In this document: positions 14,631-20,899 of the stretch, one piece after another
How positions within the stretch are numbered: position 1 is the first letter of the stretch
How the letters are laid out: every line of letters begins with the position of its first letter
DNA from: DAOTVS01 sp034436375
Lineage (GTDB): Bacteria > Chloroflexota > Anaerolineae > SpSt-313
Length of the DNA: 20,899 nucleotides
NCBI GenBank assembly: GCA_034436375.1
Contig: DAOTVS010000035.1
Location: forward strand, 1 to 20,899
Direction of reading: 5' to 3'
The notes under the pieces: generated by a model
Told to the model about the DNA's origin: nothing
Databases searched by the model: none
Seen by the model: only the letters and a program-made list of their open reading frames with translations
Position numbers and translations under genes: made by a program

Positions 14631-14861
14631 ATGGAAGGAAATCTGCCTCGCGACCCGGTGTGCGGGCTGGAGATCCATCCCGATGATGTTGATTCCTGGG
14701 TGGAATATGGGGGCACACAGTATTACTTCTGCTGCCCTACTTGCCAACGGACCTTTGAGGAGAACCCAGAGGCGTACATTGCCGAAGAGCAGAAGGAACG
14801 GCAGGCCTCCCATAAGGAAGATGGCAGCGAGCGCCATAGCAGGCACCAAGGCCGAATCTGA
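14631..14861 (+). CDS. Small YHS-domain protein
   Basis: This 76-residue protein is almost entirely one YHS motif: DPVCGLEI (C11), then EYGGTQYYFCCPTCQRTF (C34, C35, C38) and NPEAYI. A charged Glu/Lys/His/Arg-rich tail follows. It shares D-x-V-C-G, the YGG segment, YFCCxxC, F and NPEAY with the YHS part of the preceding protein, so the two look like paralogous domains. Likely function is binding of a soft metal ion such as copper, by analogy to the family. The ATG at 14631 has AAGGAAGG at the right distance. An in-frame ATG at 14607 lacks a ribosome site. The gap after the coiled-coil gene is 57 bp and an intrinsic terminator follows, so the two genes probably form one transcript. Confidence 0.85.
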   Translation: MEGNLPRDPVCGLEIHPDDVDSWVEYGGTQYYFCCPTCQRTFEENPEAYIAEEQKERQASHKEDGSERHSRHQGRI

Positions 14862-14870
14862 AGCGAGGCC

Positions 14871-14904
14871 GGGGATGCACCCGCTGCATCCCCAGCCGGC
14901 TTTT
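14871..14904 (+). terminator. Intrinsic terminator of the YHS gene pair
   Basis: A perfect 9-bp stem GGGGATGCA/TGCATCCCC (14871-14879 with 14885-14893) with a 5-nt loop is followed a few bases later by TTTT (14901-14904). It begins 9 bp after the stop codon of the small YHS gene and faces the end of the opposing regulator gene. Confidence 0.75.
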
Positions 14905-14953
14905 CCTCCATCGCTGGATACCCACCCGTTTTGTGGCCAAGTGGCCAGACAGA

Positions 14954-15703
14954 TCAAGAGGGTTTGGTGCGCCTTGACGTGCGTGCTGCGCTCGGCTGCG
15001 GCCCAAGCCCGCGCCGTGTCGCCCAGACGGCGGCCTGCACCCGATCTGCCATGTGCAGCTTGCTGAGAATGTTGCAGATGTGCGTCTTGATGGTGCCTAC
15101 GCTGACCCCCAATGCGGAGGCAATGTTGCTGTTGCTCAGCCCCTCGGTCAAGAGGGCCAATACTTCACGCTCTCGCGGGGTCAAAGTGTCGAGCGGGTCT
15201 GTACATGGCGCGGGATTGCGCTCCAGCGCAATGAGGGAGCCCGCAGCTTTGAGGAGCGCCTCGCGATCGACCAGGGAACGCCCACCCGCCGCCGCTCTGA
15301 TTGCAGCCGCCAGATCCTCCTGAGAGACTTGGCCAGCCAGATAGCAGGTGGCGCCGTGGGCGAGCGCTTGTAGCAGGAGATCCTGGTCGCCTTGCATGCT
15401 GAGCACCACAATCCCTATCTGCGGGTCCGGCCGGCGCATGGCCTGCATGGCGGCCAGGTGTTCCGGCCCCAATCGGGGGACGCTGAGCAGCACTATGGAG
15501 GGCGTCAGTTGGGAGACCAACTCAATGGCCTCAAATGCATTGCGGGCTTGAGCCACAACCTCTACTTGCGCATTGCGCAGAAAGCTGCATAGCCCCTCGC
15601 GGATAACGGGGTTGGCTTCCACGACCATCGCCCTGATCGAGCAGGTTTGGGCAGGCGTAGACATGTTGGCGGTGATGACGGCGCTCGATGGATGGCTGCT
15701 CAT
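14954..15703 (-). CDS. NarL/LuxR-family response regulator with degenerate receiver domain
   Basis: This 249-residue DNA-binding regulator has an N-terminal receiver-like domain (about 23-145) and a C-terminal LuxR/GerE helix-turn-helix (174-233, LTPREREVLALL ... GVSVGTIKTHI). The HTH looks fully functional. The receiver keeps the fold pattern but not the chemistry. The acidic pair that binds Mg is VEANP (E29, A30) where VDDHP is expected. The phospho-acceptor Asp is Ser74 in IVLLSVPRL. The conserved Lys of the GYLLKD segment is missing (CYLAGQ). It is therefore an atypical, probably phosphorylation-independent regulator. No sensor kinase is nearby. The ATG at 15701-15703 follows GGTGGAAG. 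A later Met (residue 14) has no SD. Its promoter region carries a dyad that suggests autoregulation. Confidence 0.88.
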   Translation of the reverse strand: MSSHPSSAVITANMSTPAQTCSIRAMVVEANPVIREGLCSFLRNAQVEVVAQARNAFEAIELVSQLTPSIVLLSVPRLGPEHLAAMQAMRRPDPQIGIVVLSMQGDQDLLLQALAHGATCYLAGQVSQEDLAAAIRAAAGGRSLVDREALLKAAGSLIALERNPAPCTDPLDTLTPREREVLALLTEGLSNSNIASALGVSVGTIKTHICNILSKLHMADRVQAAVWATRRGLGPQPSAARTSRRTKPS

Positions 15704-15723
15704 GTAGGATCTTCCACCTTACT

Positions 15724-15743
15724 GCCAGGATGCCCGTCCTGGC
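15724..15743 (-). promoter_or_regulatory. Hairpin in the leader of the LuxR-type regulator
   Basis: GCCAGGA pairs with TCCTGGC across a 6-nt loop, about 20 nt upstream of the start codon and next to the Shine-Dalgarno sequence. It could modulate translation; no known element is recognised. Confidence 0.35.
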
Positions 15744-15821
15744 CCAAACACATCAGTGATATCGGCCCACGGCGGGGGATGTGCTCCCTGCGAGCCCTGG
15801 CGCTCCGACGCGCCTGTAATG

Positions 15822-15883
15822 GGTGGCCTATATCTTCTTATGGATATAATAGGGCCGTTGGCGGCAAATGTAAATAGGCCACC
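15822..15883 (-). promoter_or_regulatory. Promoter of the regulator gene flanked by a 10-bp inverted repeat
   Basis: On the minus strand TTTACA (15869-15874) and TATTAT (15846-15851) are 17 bp apart, each five of six to consensus. The perfect inverted repeat GGTGGCCTAT (15822-15831) / ATAGGCCACC (15874-15883) brackets this promoter. One arm touches the -35 and the other lies just downstream of the expected start site, near 15839. That layout is typical of an operator pair. The leader to the ATG would be about 136 nt. Confidence 0.55.
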
Positions 15884-16114
15884 TGACCTATATTTCGCGG
15901 TTTGTTTGAGGAAAATAACGAAAGGGGAGGCTTCGGGTACAGTTCAACCTGGGGATGAGTGCGTACAGCCGGGCTGTGTCGTGCGCCTCTTGCCCCCACC
16001 CTGGCCCGCCCCCGCCGGCGGGCAGGGGGTAGGGGGATGGGCCTCACGCTGCGGCCCAGCAACAGCCTAAGAACTGCCCCAAGATTGAGCCGCACCCTGT
16101 AGGATTCCAGCGCC
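15884..16114. repeat. Intergenic region with GC-rich palindromic repeat
   Basis: No gene is seen. At about 15993-16036 a C-rich run, a central perfect CCCGCCGGCGGG palindrome and a G-rich run form a long imperfect dyad. This is like the C-run/G-run hairpin repeats dispersed in many GC-rich genomes. The rest (15884-15990) is AT-richer and shows CCTATATTTC near 15889, a near copy of CCTATATCTTC at 15827. Confidence 0.5.
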
Positions 16115-16143
16115 TTGTGCGCCTGGGGCCTTTGCAGTATAGT
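16115..16143 (+). promoter_or_regulatory. Sigma-70-like promoter of the HAD phosphatase gene
   Basis: TTGTGC (16115-16120) is followed after 17 bp by TATAGT (16138-16143). The start site would be near 16150, about 24 nt before the ATG at 16174, leaving room for the AGGAG ribosome site. Confidence 0.6.
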
Positions 16144-16173
16144 TTAGCTTACCCTTCTTGCCAGGAGCAGGCC

Positions 16174-16938
16174 ATGCAACCACCCAAGAGCTACCTCATC
16201 GATCTGGACGGCGTCTTGGTCACGGGCAGCCGAATCATCCCTGGGGCGGATCTCTTCATCCGGCGGCTCAATGAGCGTGGGGCCCGATATCTCGTGCTGA
16301 CCAACAACTCGCTCTACACCCCGGCGGACCTGCAGCATCGTCTGCGCGTTGCCGGCATCGAGATAGCGGCTGAGCATTTCTACACCTCGGCCCTGGCCAC
16401 TGCGCGCTTTCTCGACAGCCAGCGCCCCCATGGGACGGCTTTTGTGGTGGGCGAAGCGGGGCTGACCACTGCCCTGCACAGCGTAGGTTATATCCTGACC
16501 GCCCATGAGCCCGACTATGTGGTGTTGGGCGAGACCAACACCTATAGCTTTGAGCAACTCACCCTGGCCGTGCGCCTGATCCGCGCCGGCGCACGCTTTG
16601 TGGCCACCAATCCCGACCCATCGGGCCCCGGTGAAGGCGGCCTTGTGCCGGCCTGTGGGGCCGTGGCCGCACTGATCGAAAAGGCCAGCGGCGCCAGTCC
16701 TTTCTTTATCGGCAAGCCCAACCCCTTGATGATGCGCACGGCGTTGCGCTACCTCGATGCCCACTCGGAAAACTCGGTCATGGTCGGCGACCGCATGGAT
16801 ACCGATATGGTTGCCGGCATCGAGAGCGGCATGGAGACTATACTCGTCTTGACCGGCGTGACCCGCCGCGAGATGGTGGGCCGCTTTGCCTATCAGCCCC
16901 ATATGATTGTGAACTCGGTGGCGGATATCGAGGTATAG
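16174..16938 (+). CDS. HAD-superfamily subfamily IIA phosphatase, NagD-like
   Basis: This 254-residue cytoplasmic phosphatase is of the haloacid dehalogenase family with a C2-type cap (NagD/PGP/pNPPase branch), acting on small phosphate esters such as nucleotides or sugar phosphates. Motif I is LIDLDGVL (nucleophile D10, general acid D12), motif II LTNNS, motif III Lys in IGKPNP, and motif IV GDRMDTD (D206, D209). The cap lies between motifs II and III, with the TNPDPSGPGEGGLVPACG segment typical of NagD-like proteins. The ATG at 16174 has AGGAG at 7 nt. A longer in-frame start at 16117 overlaps the predicted promoter and is rejected. It is a single-gene unit. The exact substrate cannot be told. 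Confidence 0.92.
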   Translation: MQPPKSYLIDLDGVLVTGSRIIPGADLFIRRLNERGARYLVLTNNSLYTPADLQHRLRVAGIEIAAEHFYTSALATARFLDSQRPHGTAFVVGEAGLTTALHSVGYILTAHEPDYVVLGETNTYSFEQLTLAVRLIRAGARFVATNPDPSGPGEGGLVPACGAVAALIEKASGASPFFIGKPNPLMMRTALRYLDAHSENSVMVGDRMDTDMVAGIESGMETILVLTGVTRREMVGRFAYQPHMIVNSVADIEV

Positions 16939-17111
16939 GACTGCACCACGCCAAGGGATTACACGGCTTGGCTGCTGCCACGGTTAGGCGGGCTCTATCG
17001 TCACGCGATTTCGGTGTAGCGAGCAAGTAACCTGTATCATCTGTGGCAGCCATCTGTTGTCGGGGGTGTGGTTGCGTTCTTTGCCAACTTACCGATATAT
17101 ACTATTCCGCT

Positions 17112-17141
17112 TTGTACCTCTCGCATGTTCCGGTGTATAAT
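17112..17141 (+). promoter_or_regulatory. Probable promoter of the DinG-type gene
   Basis: A perfect TATAAT is at 17136-17141, with TTGTAC at 17112-17117 (18-bp spacing, weak -35). The start site near 17148 supports the ATG at 17183 and argues against the TTG at 17144 as start. No LexA-like box was recognised upstream. Confidence 0.5.
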
Positions 17142-17182
17142 CGTTGCGCAGACGGAAGGCCCGTCCGCTAGAACGGAGCGAG

Positions 17183-20095
17183 ATGCCCCAGGTCTACGTG
17201 GCCCTCGATCTGGAAACGACAGGGCTGAGCCCCGAGCACGACGCGATCATCGAGATCGGCGCCGTCCGTTTCCGCACCGATCGTACGCTGGATACCTTTT
17301 CAACACTGATCAATCCCCATCGCCCCATCCCCTACAAGATCCAGCTTCTGACGGGGATCTCTCAGGGCGAGGTGGCGCACGCCCCTTCGTTGCACCAGGC
17401 GCTGCCCGATCTGCGGCGCTTTGTGGGCGATAGCCCGGTCGTGGGCCACAACATCAATTTTGATCTCGGCTTTCTCCGCCGCCAGGGGCTCTTGCCCGAC
17501 GCCCTGGGTATCGACACCTTTGAGCTGGCCAGCATCCTGCTGCCAGAGGCCCCCCGCTATTCCCTGGGCGCCCTGGCCGACCAGCTCGGTATTTCCCTGC
17601 CCACACGCCACCGCGCTCTGGAGGATGCCACCGCGACCAAGGACCTTTTCCTGGCGCTTTTGCAGCGAGCTTTGGAGATGGATCTGGAGGTGCTGCAGGA
17701 GATCAACCGGGTGGCGGCGCGCAGCGAGTGGCCCCTGCGCCACATCTTCCGTGACCTGGAGCGCGAGCGAGCGCGCACCGCGGAAACGGGCACCATCCGC
17801 CAGCAGCTCCTGGAAAAGGGCTTATTGGACCGGGCCGGGATGGGCCTGGTGCTCTCTCGCCGGCCGCGCGAGGACCCGCTGCGCCCTACGAACAACAAGA
17901 CCCCCCTGGACGCCGAGGCCCTGGCGGCCCTCCTGGGGCCTGATGGGCCCTTTGCCAAGAGCTTTCCCGGTTACGAGTATCGTTCGCAGCAGGTAGATAT
18001 GTTGCGGGCCGTGGTCGAGGCTTTCAATGAGGGCGGACAGCTCTTGGTGGAGGCAGGCACCGGCACCGGCAAATCGCTGGCCTACCTGCTGGCGGCGGTC
18101 GACTTCGCCGTGCGCAACGGCCGGCACGTGGTCATCTCGACCAATACCATCAACCTGCAGGACCAGCTCTACCTGAAGGACATCCCAGATCTGCAGCGCA
18201 TCCTCGACCGGCCTTTCAAGGCCGCCCTGCTCAAAGGGCGCAGCAATTATCTCTGCCTGCGCCGGCTGGCCCAGTTCCGAAAGAGTGAGCACTTGAACAC
18301 TGATGAGGTGCGCGTGCTGGCCAAGATCCTGGCCTGGCTGCCGGTTACCTCGACAGGGGACCATGCCGAGCTGACCATGATCACCAGCGAATCGAATGTG
18401 TGGGCGCAGATCGGCGCAGAGGCGGATAATTGCCTCGGTGAGCGATGCCCGCACCGGCTGGGGGGCAGTTGCTTCCTGGCCCGCGCCCGGGCTCGGGCTG
18501 AGGCAGCGCACGTGATCATTGTCAACCACGCCCTGCTCCTTTCCGATGTGACGTTGGAGGGGCGGCTCCTGCCCGATTTCCAGCACCTGATCATCGATGA
18601 GGCGCATCACCTGGAAGCGCGCGCTACCGAAAGCCTCGGCTACACCGTCAATCAGCGCCAGTTCGATGGGCTCTTGAATAGCCTGAGCGTGCGCCTGGGC
18701 GGTGGCCGGGGACCGCAGCGGGCTGCGGACAGCCCGTTGGGGAGCCCCGGGGACCGGCGGGGCGGCCTGCTGAGTGAGGTCACCCCCGGCCTGCGCCGTA
18801 GCACCCTCTCGCCCAATGACCGCCAACGAATCGAAACCTTTGTCGAAGTATTGCATGGTCAGGTGGACCATCTGCGGCAGGAGGGGGCCCTGTTCTTTGA
18901 TGCCCTGGACAACTTTTGCCATGATCAGCTGGGGGGGCGCCAGGATAGCGAGTATGATGTGCAGATCCGCCTGACCACGGGCCTGCGCTCTCAGCCATCC
19001 TGGATTGACGTCGAGGTGCGCTGGGATAAAGCCTCGCAGACGATGAAAAATCTCATCGCCAACTTGCGCAAGCTCACCGCGGCCTATGATGAGCTGAGCG
19101 AAGCGAATATCCCCGACTATGACGAGGTACTGCAAGGGCTGCGCTCGCGGCTGCAGCGCGCTACCGAAGTCTGCACACAACTTGAAGCGATCATCATGAA
19201 GCCGGCGACCACGCAGATTTACTGGCTCACCCTTTCCAGCCGCGATAGCTCTATCACTCTGCAGGCAGCGCCGCTGGAAGTGGGCGCACTCTTGCAGGAG
19301 GGCCTCTTTAAGCGCATGGAAACCGCCATTCTCACTTCGGCCACCCTGCGCACCGGGCGCGAGTTCGACTATATGCGCAGCCGCCTGGGCCTGGAGTATG
19401 CGAACGAGCTGGCGGTAGGCTCGCCCTTTGACTATCGCCGCTCGACGCTCGTCTATCTGCCGACCGATATCCCCGAGCCGGGCAGTCCCTACTATCAAAA
19501 GGCGGTAGAGCAGGCGCTGGTAGATCTCTGTCGCGCCACCAAAGGCCGCACGCTGGCCCTCTTCACCTCTTATACGCAACTGCGCTCCGCACACCGGGCT
19601 ATCACGCCCCCGCTGGAGCAGGATGGCATCGTCGTATACGCCCAGAGCCTGGATGGCTCGCGCCGGCAGCTGCTGGAGAATTTCAAGACGACACAGCATG
19701 CCGTGCTCCTGGGCACGCGCAGCTTCTGGGAGGGTATCGATGTGGTGGGCGAAGCGCTCTCGTGCCTGGTGATGGTGCGGCTGCCCTTTAGCGTGCCCTC
19801 CGACCCCATCACCGCGGCCCGTTCCGAGACCTTTGAGGACCCCTTTAACCAATATCAGGTGCCCGAGACGGTGTTGCGCTTTCGCCAGGGGTTCGGGCGC
19901 CTCATTCGCAGCCACGAAGACCGGGGCGTGGTGGTGATCCTCGACAAGCGCGTGCTCAGCAAGGCCTACGGGAATGTCTTTCTGCGCTCTCTGCCCGATT
20001 GTACGGTGCAGCGCGGGTCGATCAAGGAGCTGCCCGCTGTCGCCGTCAAATGGATCGATGGGGAGCAGCCCGTGCAGGCAGCGCTGGAGATCTAG
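17183..20095 (+). CDS. dinG: DinG-family ATP-dependent helicase with N-terminal DEDDh 3'-5' exonuclease
   Basis: This 970-residue DNA repair and replication helicase combines two domains. Residues 1-165 form a DnaQ-like exonuclease: DLETTG (D9, E11), HNINFDLGF (D94), and HRALEDA (H143, D148). From about 270 there is an XPD/DinG superfamily 2 helicase: Walker A GTGTGKS (K297), DEAH box (472-475), and motif VI RQGFGRLIRS near the C-terminus. Four cysteines, C358, C417, C422 and C430, sit between motifs I and II, where DinG and XPD bind a 4Fe-4S cluster. A Gly/Arg-rich insertion follows at about 512-535. Many Firmicute exonuclease-DinG proteins have lost the cluster, so the combination is notable. 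The ATG at 17183 has GGAG five bases before it. The gene stands alone with its own promoter. Confidence 0.95.
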   Translation: MPQVYVALDLETTGLSPEHDAIIEIGAVRFRTDRTLDTFSTLINPHRPIPYKIQLLTGISQGEVAHAPSLHQALPDLRRFVGDSPVVGHNINFDLGFLRRQGLLPDALGIDTFELASILLPEAPRYSLGALADQLGISLPTRHRALEDATATKDLFLALLQRALEMDLEVLQEINRVAARSEWPLRHIFRDLERERARTAETGTIRQQLLEKGLLDRAGMGLVLSRRPREDPLRPTNNKTPLDAEALAALLGPDGPFAKSFPGYEYRSQQVDMLRAVVEAFNEGGQLLVEAGTGTGKSLAYLLAAVDFAVRNGRHVVISTNTINLQDQLYLKDIPDLQRILDRPFKAALLKGRSNYLCLRRLAQFRKSEHLNTDEVRVLAKILAWLPVTSTGDHAELTMITSESNVWAQIGAEADNCLGERCPHRLGGSCFLARARARAEAAHVIIVNHALLLSDVTLEGRLLPDFQHLIIDEAHHLEARATESLGYTVNQRQFDGLLNSLSVRLGGGRGPQRAADSPLGSPGDRRGGLLSEVTPGLRRSTLSPNDRQRIETFVEVLHGQVDHLRQEGALFFDALDNFCHDQLGGRQDSEYDVQIRLTTGLRSQPSWIDVEVRWDKASQTMKNLIANLRKLTAAYDELSEANIPDYDEVLQGLRSRLQRATEVCTQLEAIIMKPATTQIYWLTLSSRDSSITLQAAPLEVGALLQEGLFKRMETAILTSATLRTGREFDYMRSRLGLEYANELAVGSPFDYRRSTLVYLPTDIPEPGSPYYQKAVEQALVDLCRATKGRTLALFTSYTQLRSAHRAITPPLEQDGIVVYAQSLDGSRRQLLENFKTTQHAVLLGTRSFWEGIDVVGEALSCLVMVRLPFSVPSDPITAARSETFEDPFNQYQVPETVLRFRQGFGRLIRSHEDRGVVVILDKRVLSKAYGNVFLRSLPDCTVQRGSIKELPAVAVKWIDGEQPVQAALEI

Positions 20096-20116
20096 GGAAA
20101 CCGGCCTTACCGCCAA

Positions 20117-20154
20117 GGCGCAAAGGAGGATAAGGTGAGAGGGATCTTTGCGCC
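20117..20154. terminator. Bidirectional hairpin between dinG and the flavodoxin gene
   Basis: GGCGCAAAG (20117-20125) pairs perfectly with CTTTGCGCC (20146-20154). It lies 22 bp after the dinG stop and 25 bp before the stop of the opposing gene. The loop is 20 nt and there is no T-run, so it is a modest terminator candidate. The CCGCCAAGGCGCAAAGG phrase is also reminiscent of short dispersed repeats. Confidence 0.45.
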
Positions 20155-20179
20155 CTCGGTGAGCTCCGCCCGGCGGGTA

Positions 20180-20662
20180 TCAGGCTGGCTCCAGTTTGGG
20201 GCTCGGCTTGAGCTCAGTGGCCAGTTTCTCTGCCCAGCTGCGAATGGCCTGCCAGTCGAGATAGTCCCCCTCGGGCGTCTTGGCCCTGCGCCCGACGAAG
20301 AGCCCTGCACTGATTGGCTCTTTGACCCGGCGCAGGGGCTCGAGGCAGCGCAGCAGCTGATCGCGGTGCTCGGGTGTATCTTCCCGCATGGCCGGGCCAA
20401 CAGCGAAATAGGCCATGGTCTTGGTGCTCAATTCCTCCCGGTATTTGCGCACAAAGCCCATCATTTCGGGCAGCAGGCGATGCCTGTGCAACGAGCACCC
20501 GAGCACCACCGCCCAGTAGGCGCTGAGGTCGCCGCGCACCTGATCCACACTGCGCACATCGATCGCCAACCCCTGCTCGCGCAGCACCTGCGCCACTGCT
20601 TCCGCCACCTCTGCCGACGTCCCTGTACGGCTGGCATAGACGATCAAGACCCGATCTCCCAT
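20180..20662 (-). CDS. Flavodoxin-domain protein
   Basis: This 160-residue flavodoxin-fold protein is expected to bind FMN. The N-terminal phosphate loop is VYASRTGTSAEVA (residues 8-20), matching the (S/T)xTGxT consensus. VVLGCSLHRHRLLPEM and the YFAVGPAM segment correspond to the isoalloxazine-contacting loops. The sequence resembles the HemG/flavodoxin-like proteins annotated as menaquinone-dependent protoporphyrinogen oxidases. It lacks enough diagnostic features to claim that activity. The ATG at 20660-20662 follows GGAGGG. It starts 2 bp after the end of the upstream SRPBCC-like gene on the same strand, so the two are co-transcribed and probably translationally coupled. Confidence 0.85.
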   Translation of the reverse strand: MGDRVLIVYASRTGTSAEVAEAVAQVLREQGLAIDVRSVDQVRGDLSAYWAVVLGCSLHRHRLLPEMMGFVRKYREELSTKTMAYFAVGPAMREDTPEHRDQLLRCLEPLRRVKEPISAGLFVGRRAKTPEGDYLDWQAIRSWAEKLATELKPSPKLEPA

Positions 20663-20664
20663 CG

Positions 20665-20899
20665 CTATCCCTCCTGCTGGGCTCCTTCGGCCCGCTCCTT
20701 GATGCCGAGCAGCATTTTGCGGTCCAGCACAAAGGCGCCGGGATCGATAGCCAGTCGTTGCATGATCTGTGCAGCAGCGTTGGCATGGTAATCAAGGCGC
20801 AGATGATCGATGAGCCGGGTAATCTCGGGGGTCAGGGGCTCCAGCAGCCAGAGCCAGCTGATGTTCAGATAGCCGGGCAATGCGGGGTCCGGGGGCTGG
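20665..20899 (-). CDS. SRPBCC-like protein (C-terminal part; runs off window)
   Basis: These are the last 77 codons of a gene that begins beyond the window edge. The visible sequence includes SWLWLLEPLTPEITRLIDHLR and ends in DRKMLLGIKERAEGAQQEG. This resembles the C-terminal strand and long helix of SRPBCC (START/polyketide-cyclase-like) ligand-binding proteins, in which a Trp-x-W-x-L-x-P strand, a TRL strand and a final helix with KMLxGIKxRAE are usual. It could bind a hydrophobic ligand. The stop codon is 2 bp from the start of the flavodoxin-domain gene. The family call rests on recognition of the C-terminus alone. Confidence 0.55.
   Translation of the reverse strand, partial: QPPDPALPGYLNISWLWLLEPLTPEITRLIDHLRLDYHANAAAQIMQRLAIDPGAFVLDRKMLLGIKERAEGAQQEG

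Noticed and set aside
16939..17111. Weak dyads after the HAD gene (CCAAG/CTTGG and GCTGCCAC/GTGGCAGC)
   Set aside because: Short stems, wide spacing and no T-run; not enough to call a terminator.
17822..20116. Very long minus-strand open frame opposite dinG
   Set aside because: Antisense shadow of a high-GC gene; the plus strand has complete DinG motifs and a ribosome site, the minus frame has neither.

Overview
The window is GC-rich bacterial chromosome with short intergenic gaps and no rRNA, tRNA, CRISPR array or insertion-sequence transposase that I could see. The gene mix suggests an environmental, probably anaerobic or thermotolerant bacterium of the Chloroflexota (Anaerolineae-like). 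It includes a PPi-type phosphofructokinase, a eukaryote-type class I aldolase, a solo MsmX/UgpC-like ATPase, a stand-alone AICAR transformylase, an exonuclease-helicase DinG with Fe-S cysteines, and many short palindromic intergenic repeats. The phylum assignment is an inference from gene content.

Layout. 1-568 (minus): N-terminal part of a 6-phosphofructokinase. 858-5452: an envelope and lipid block with an LPG-synthase-TM/flippase-like membrane protein, a GT4 glycosyltransferase (both plus), and an overlapping HpnK-HpnI pair (minus) resembling the hopanoid side-chain glucosamine pathway. An AT-rich inverted-repeat element fills the gap between the converging GT4 and hpnI genes. 5715-6125 (minus): a small YtkA/FixH-like lipoprotein. 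6456-8198 (plus): a four-helix membrane protein followed by a MATE transporter. 8281-10155 (minus): AICAR transformylase followed by an HD-domain hydrolase. 10363-11463 (minus): an ABC sugar-type ATPase with a strong intrinsic terminator and a long leader carrying five small hairpins. 11889-12911 (minus): class I fructose-bisphosphate aldolase. 13353-14861 (plus): two adjacent YHS-type cysteine-motif proteins, the first fused to a roughly 290-residue coiled coil. 14954-15703 (minus): a NarL/LuxR regulator whose receiver domain has lost its phosphorylation residues. 16174-16938 (plus): a NagD-like HAD phosphatase. 17183-20095 (plus): DinG. 20180-20899 (minus): a flavodoxin-domain protein preceded by the end of an SRPBCC-like gene.

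How the genes relate. PFK and aldolase are both glycolytic but sit in separate transcription units. HpnK and HpnI overlap and should be co-translated. The small membrane protein and MATE are 3 bp apart and share a good sigma-70-like promoter. AICAR transformylase/HD hydrolase and SRPBCC/flavodoxin are two further tight pairs. The rest are single-gene units bounded by hairpins or palindromes.

The most unusual items are the YHS-coiled-coil/YHS pair, the unphosphorylatable response regulator with a dyad around its promoter, the AT-rich repeat element at 3244-3396, and the structured leader of the ABC ATPase. I found no complete, obviously new multi-gene system. The YHS pair is the best candidate for an undescribed one.
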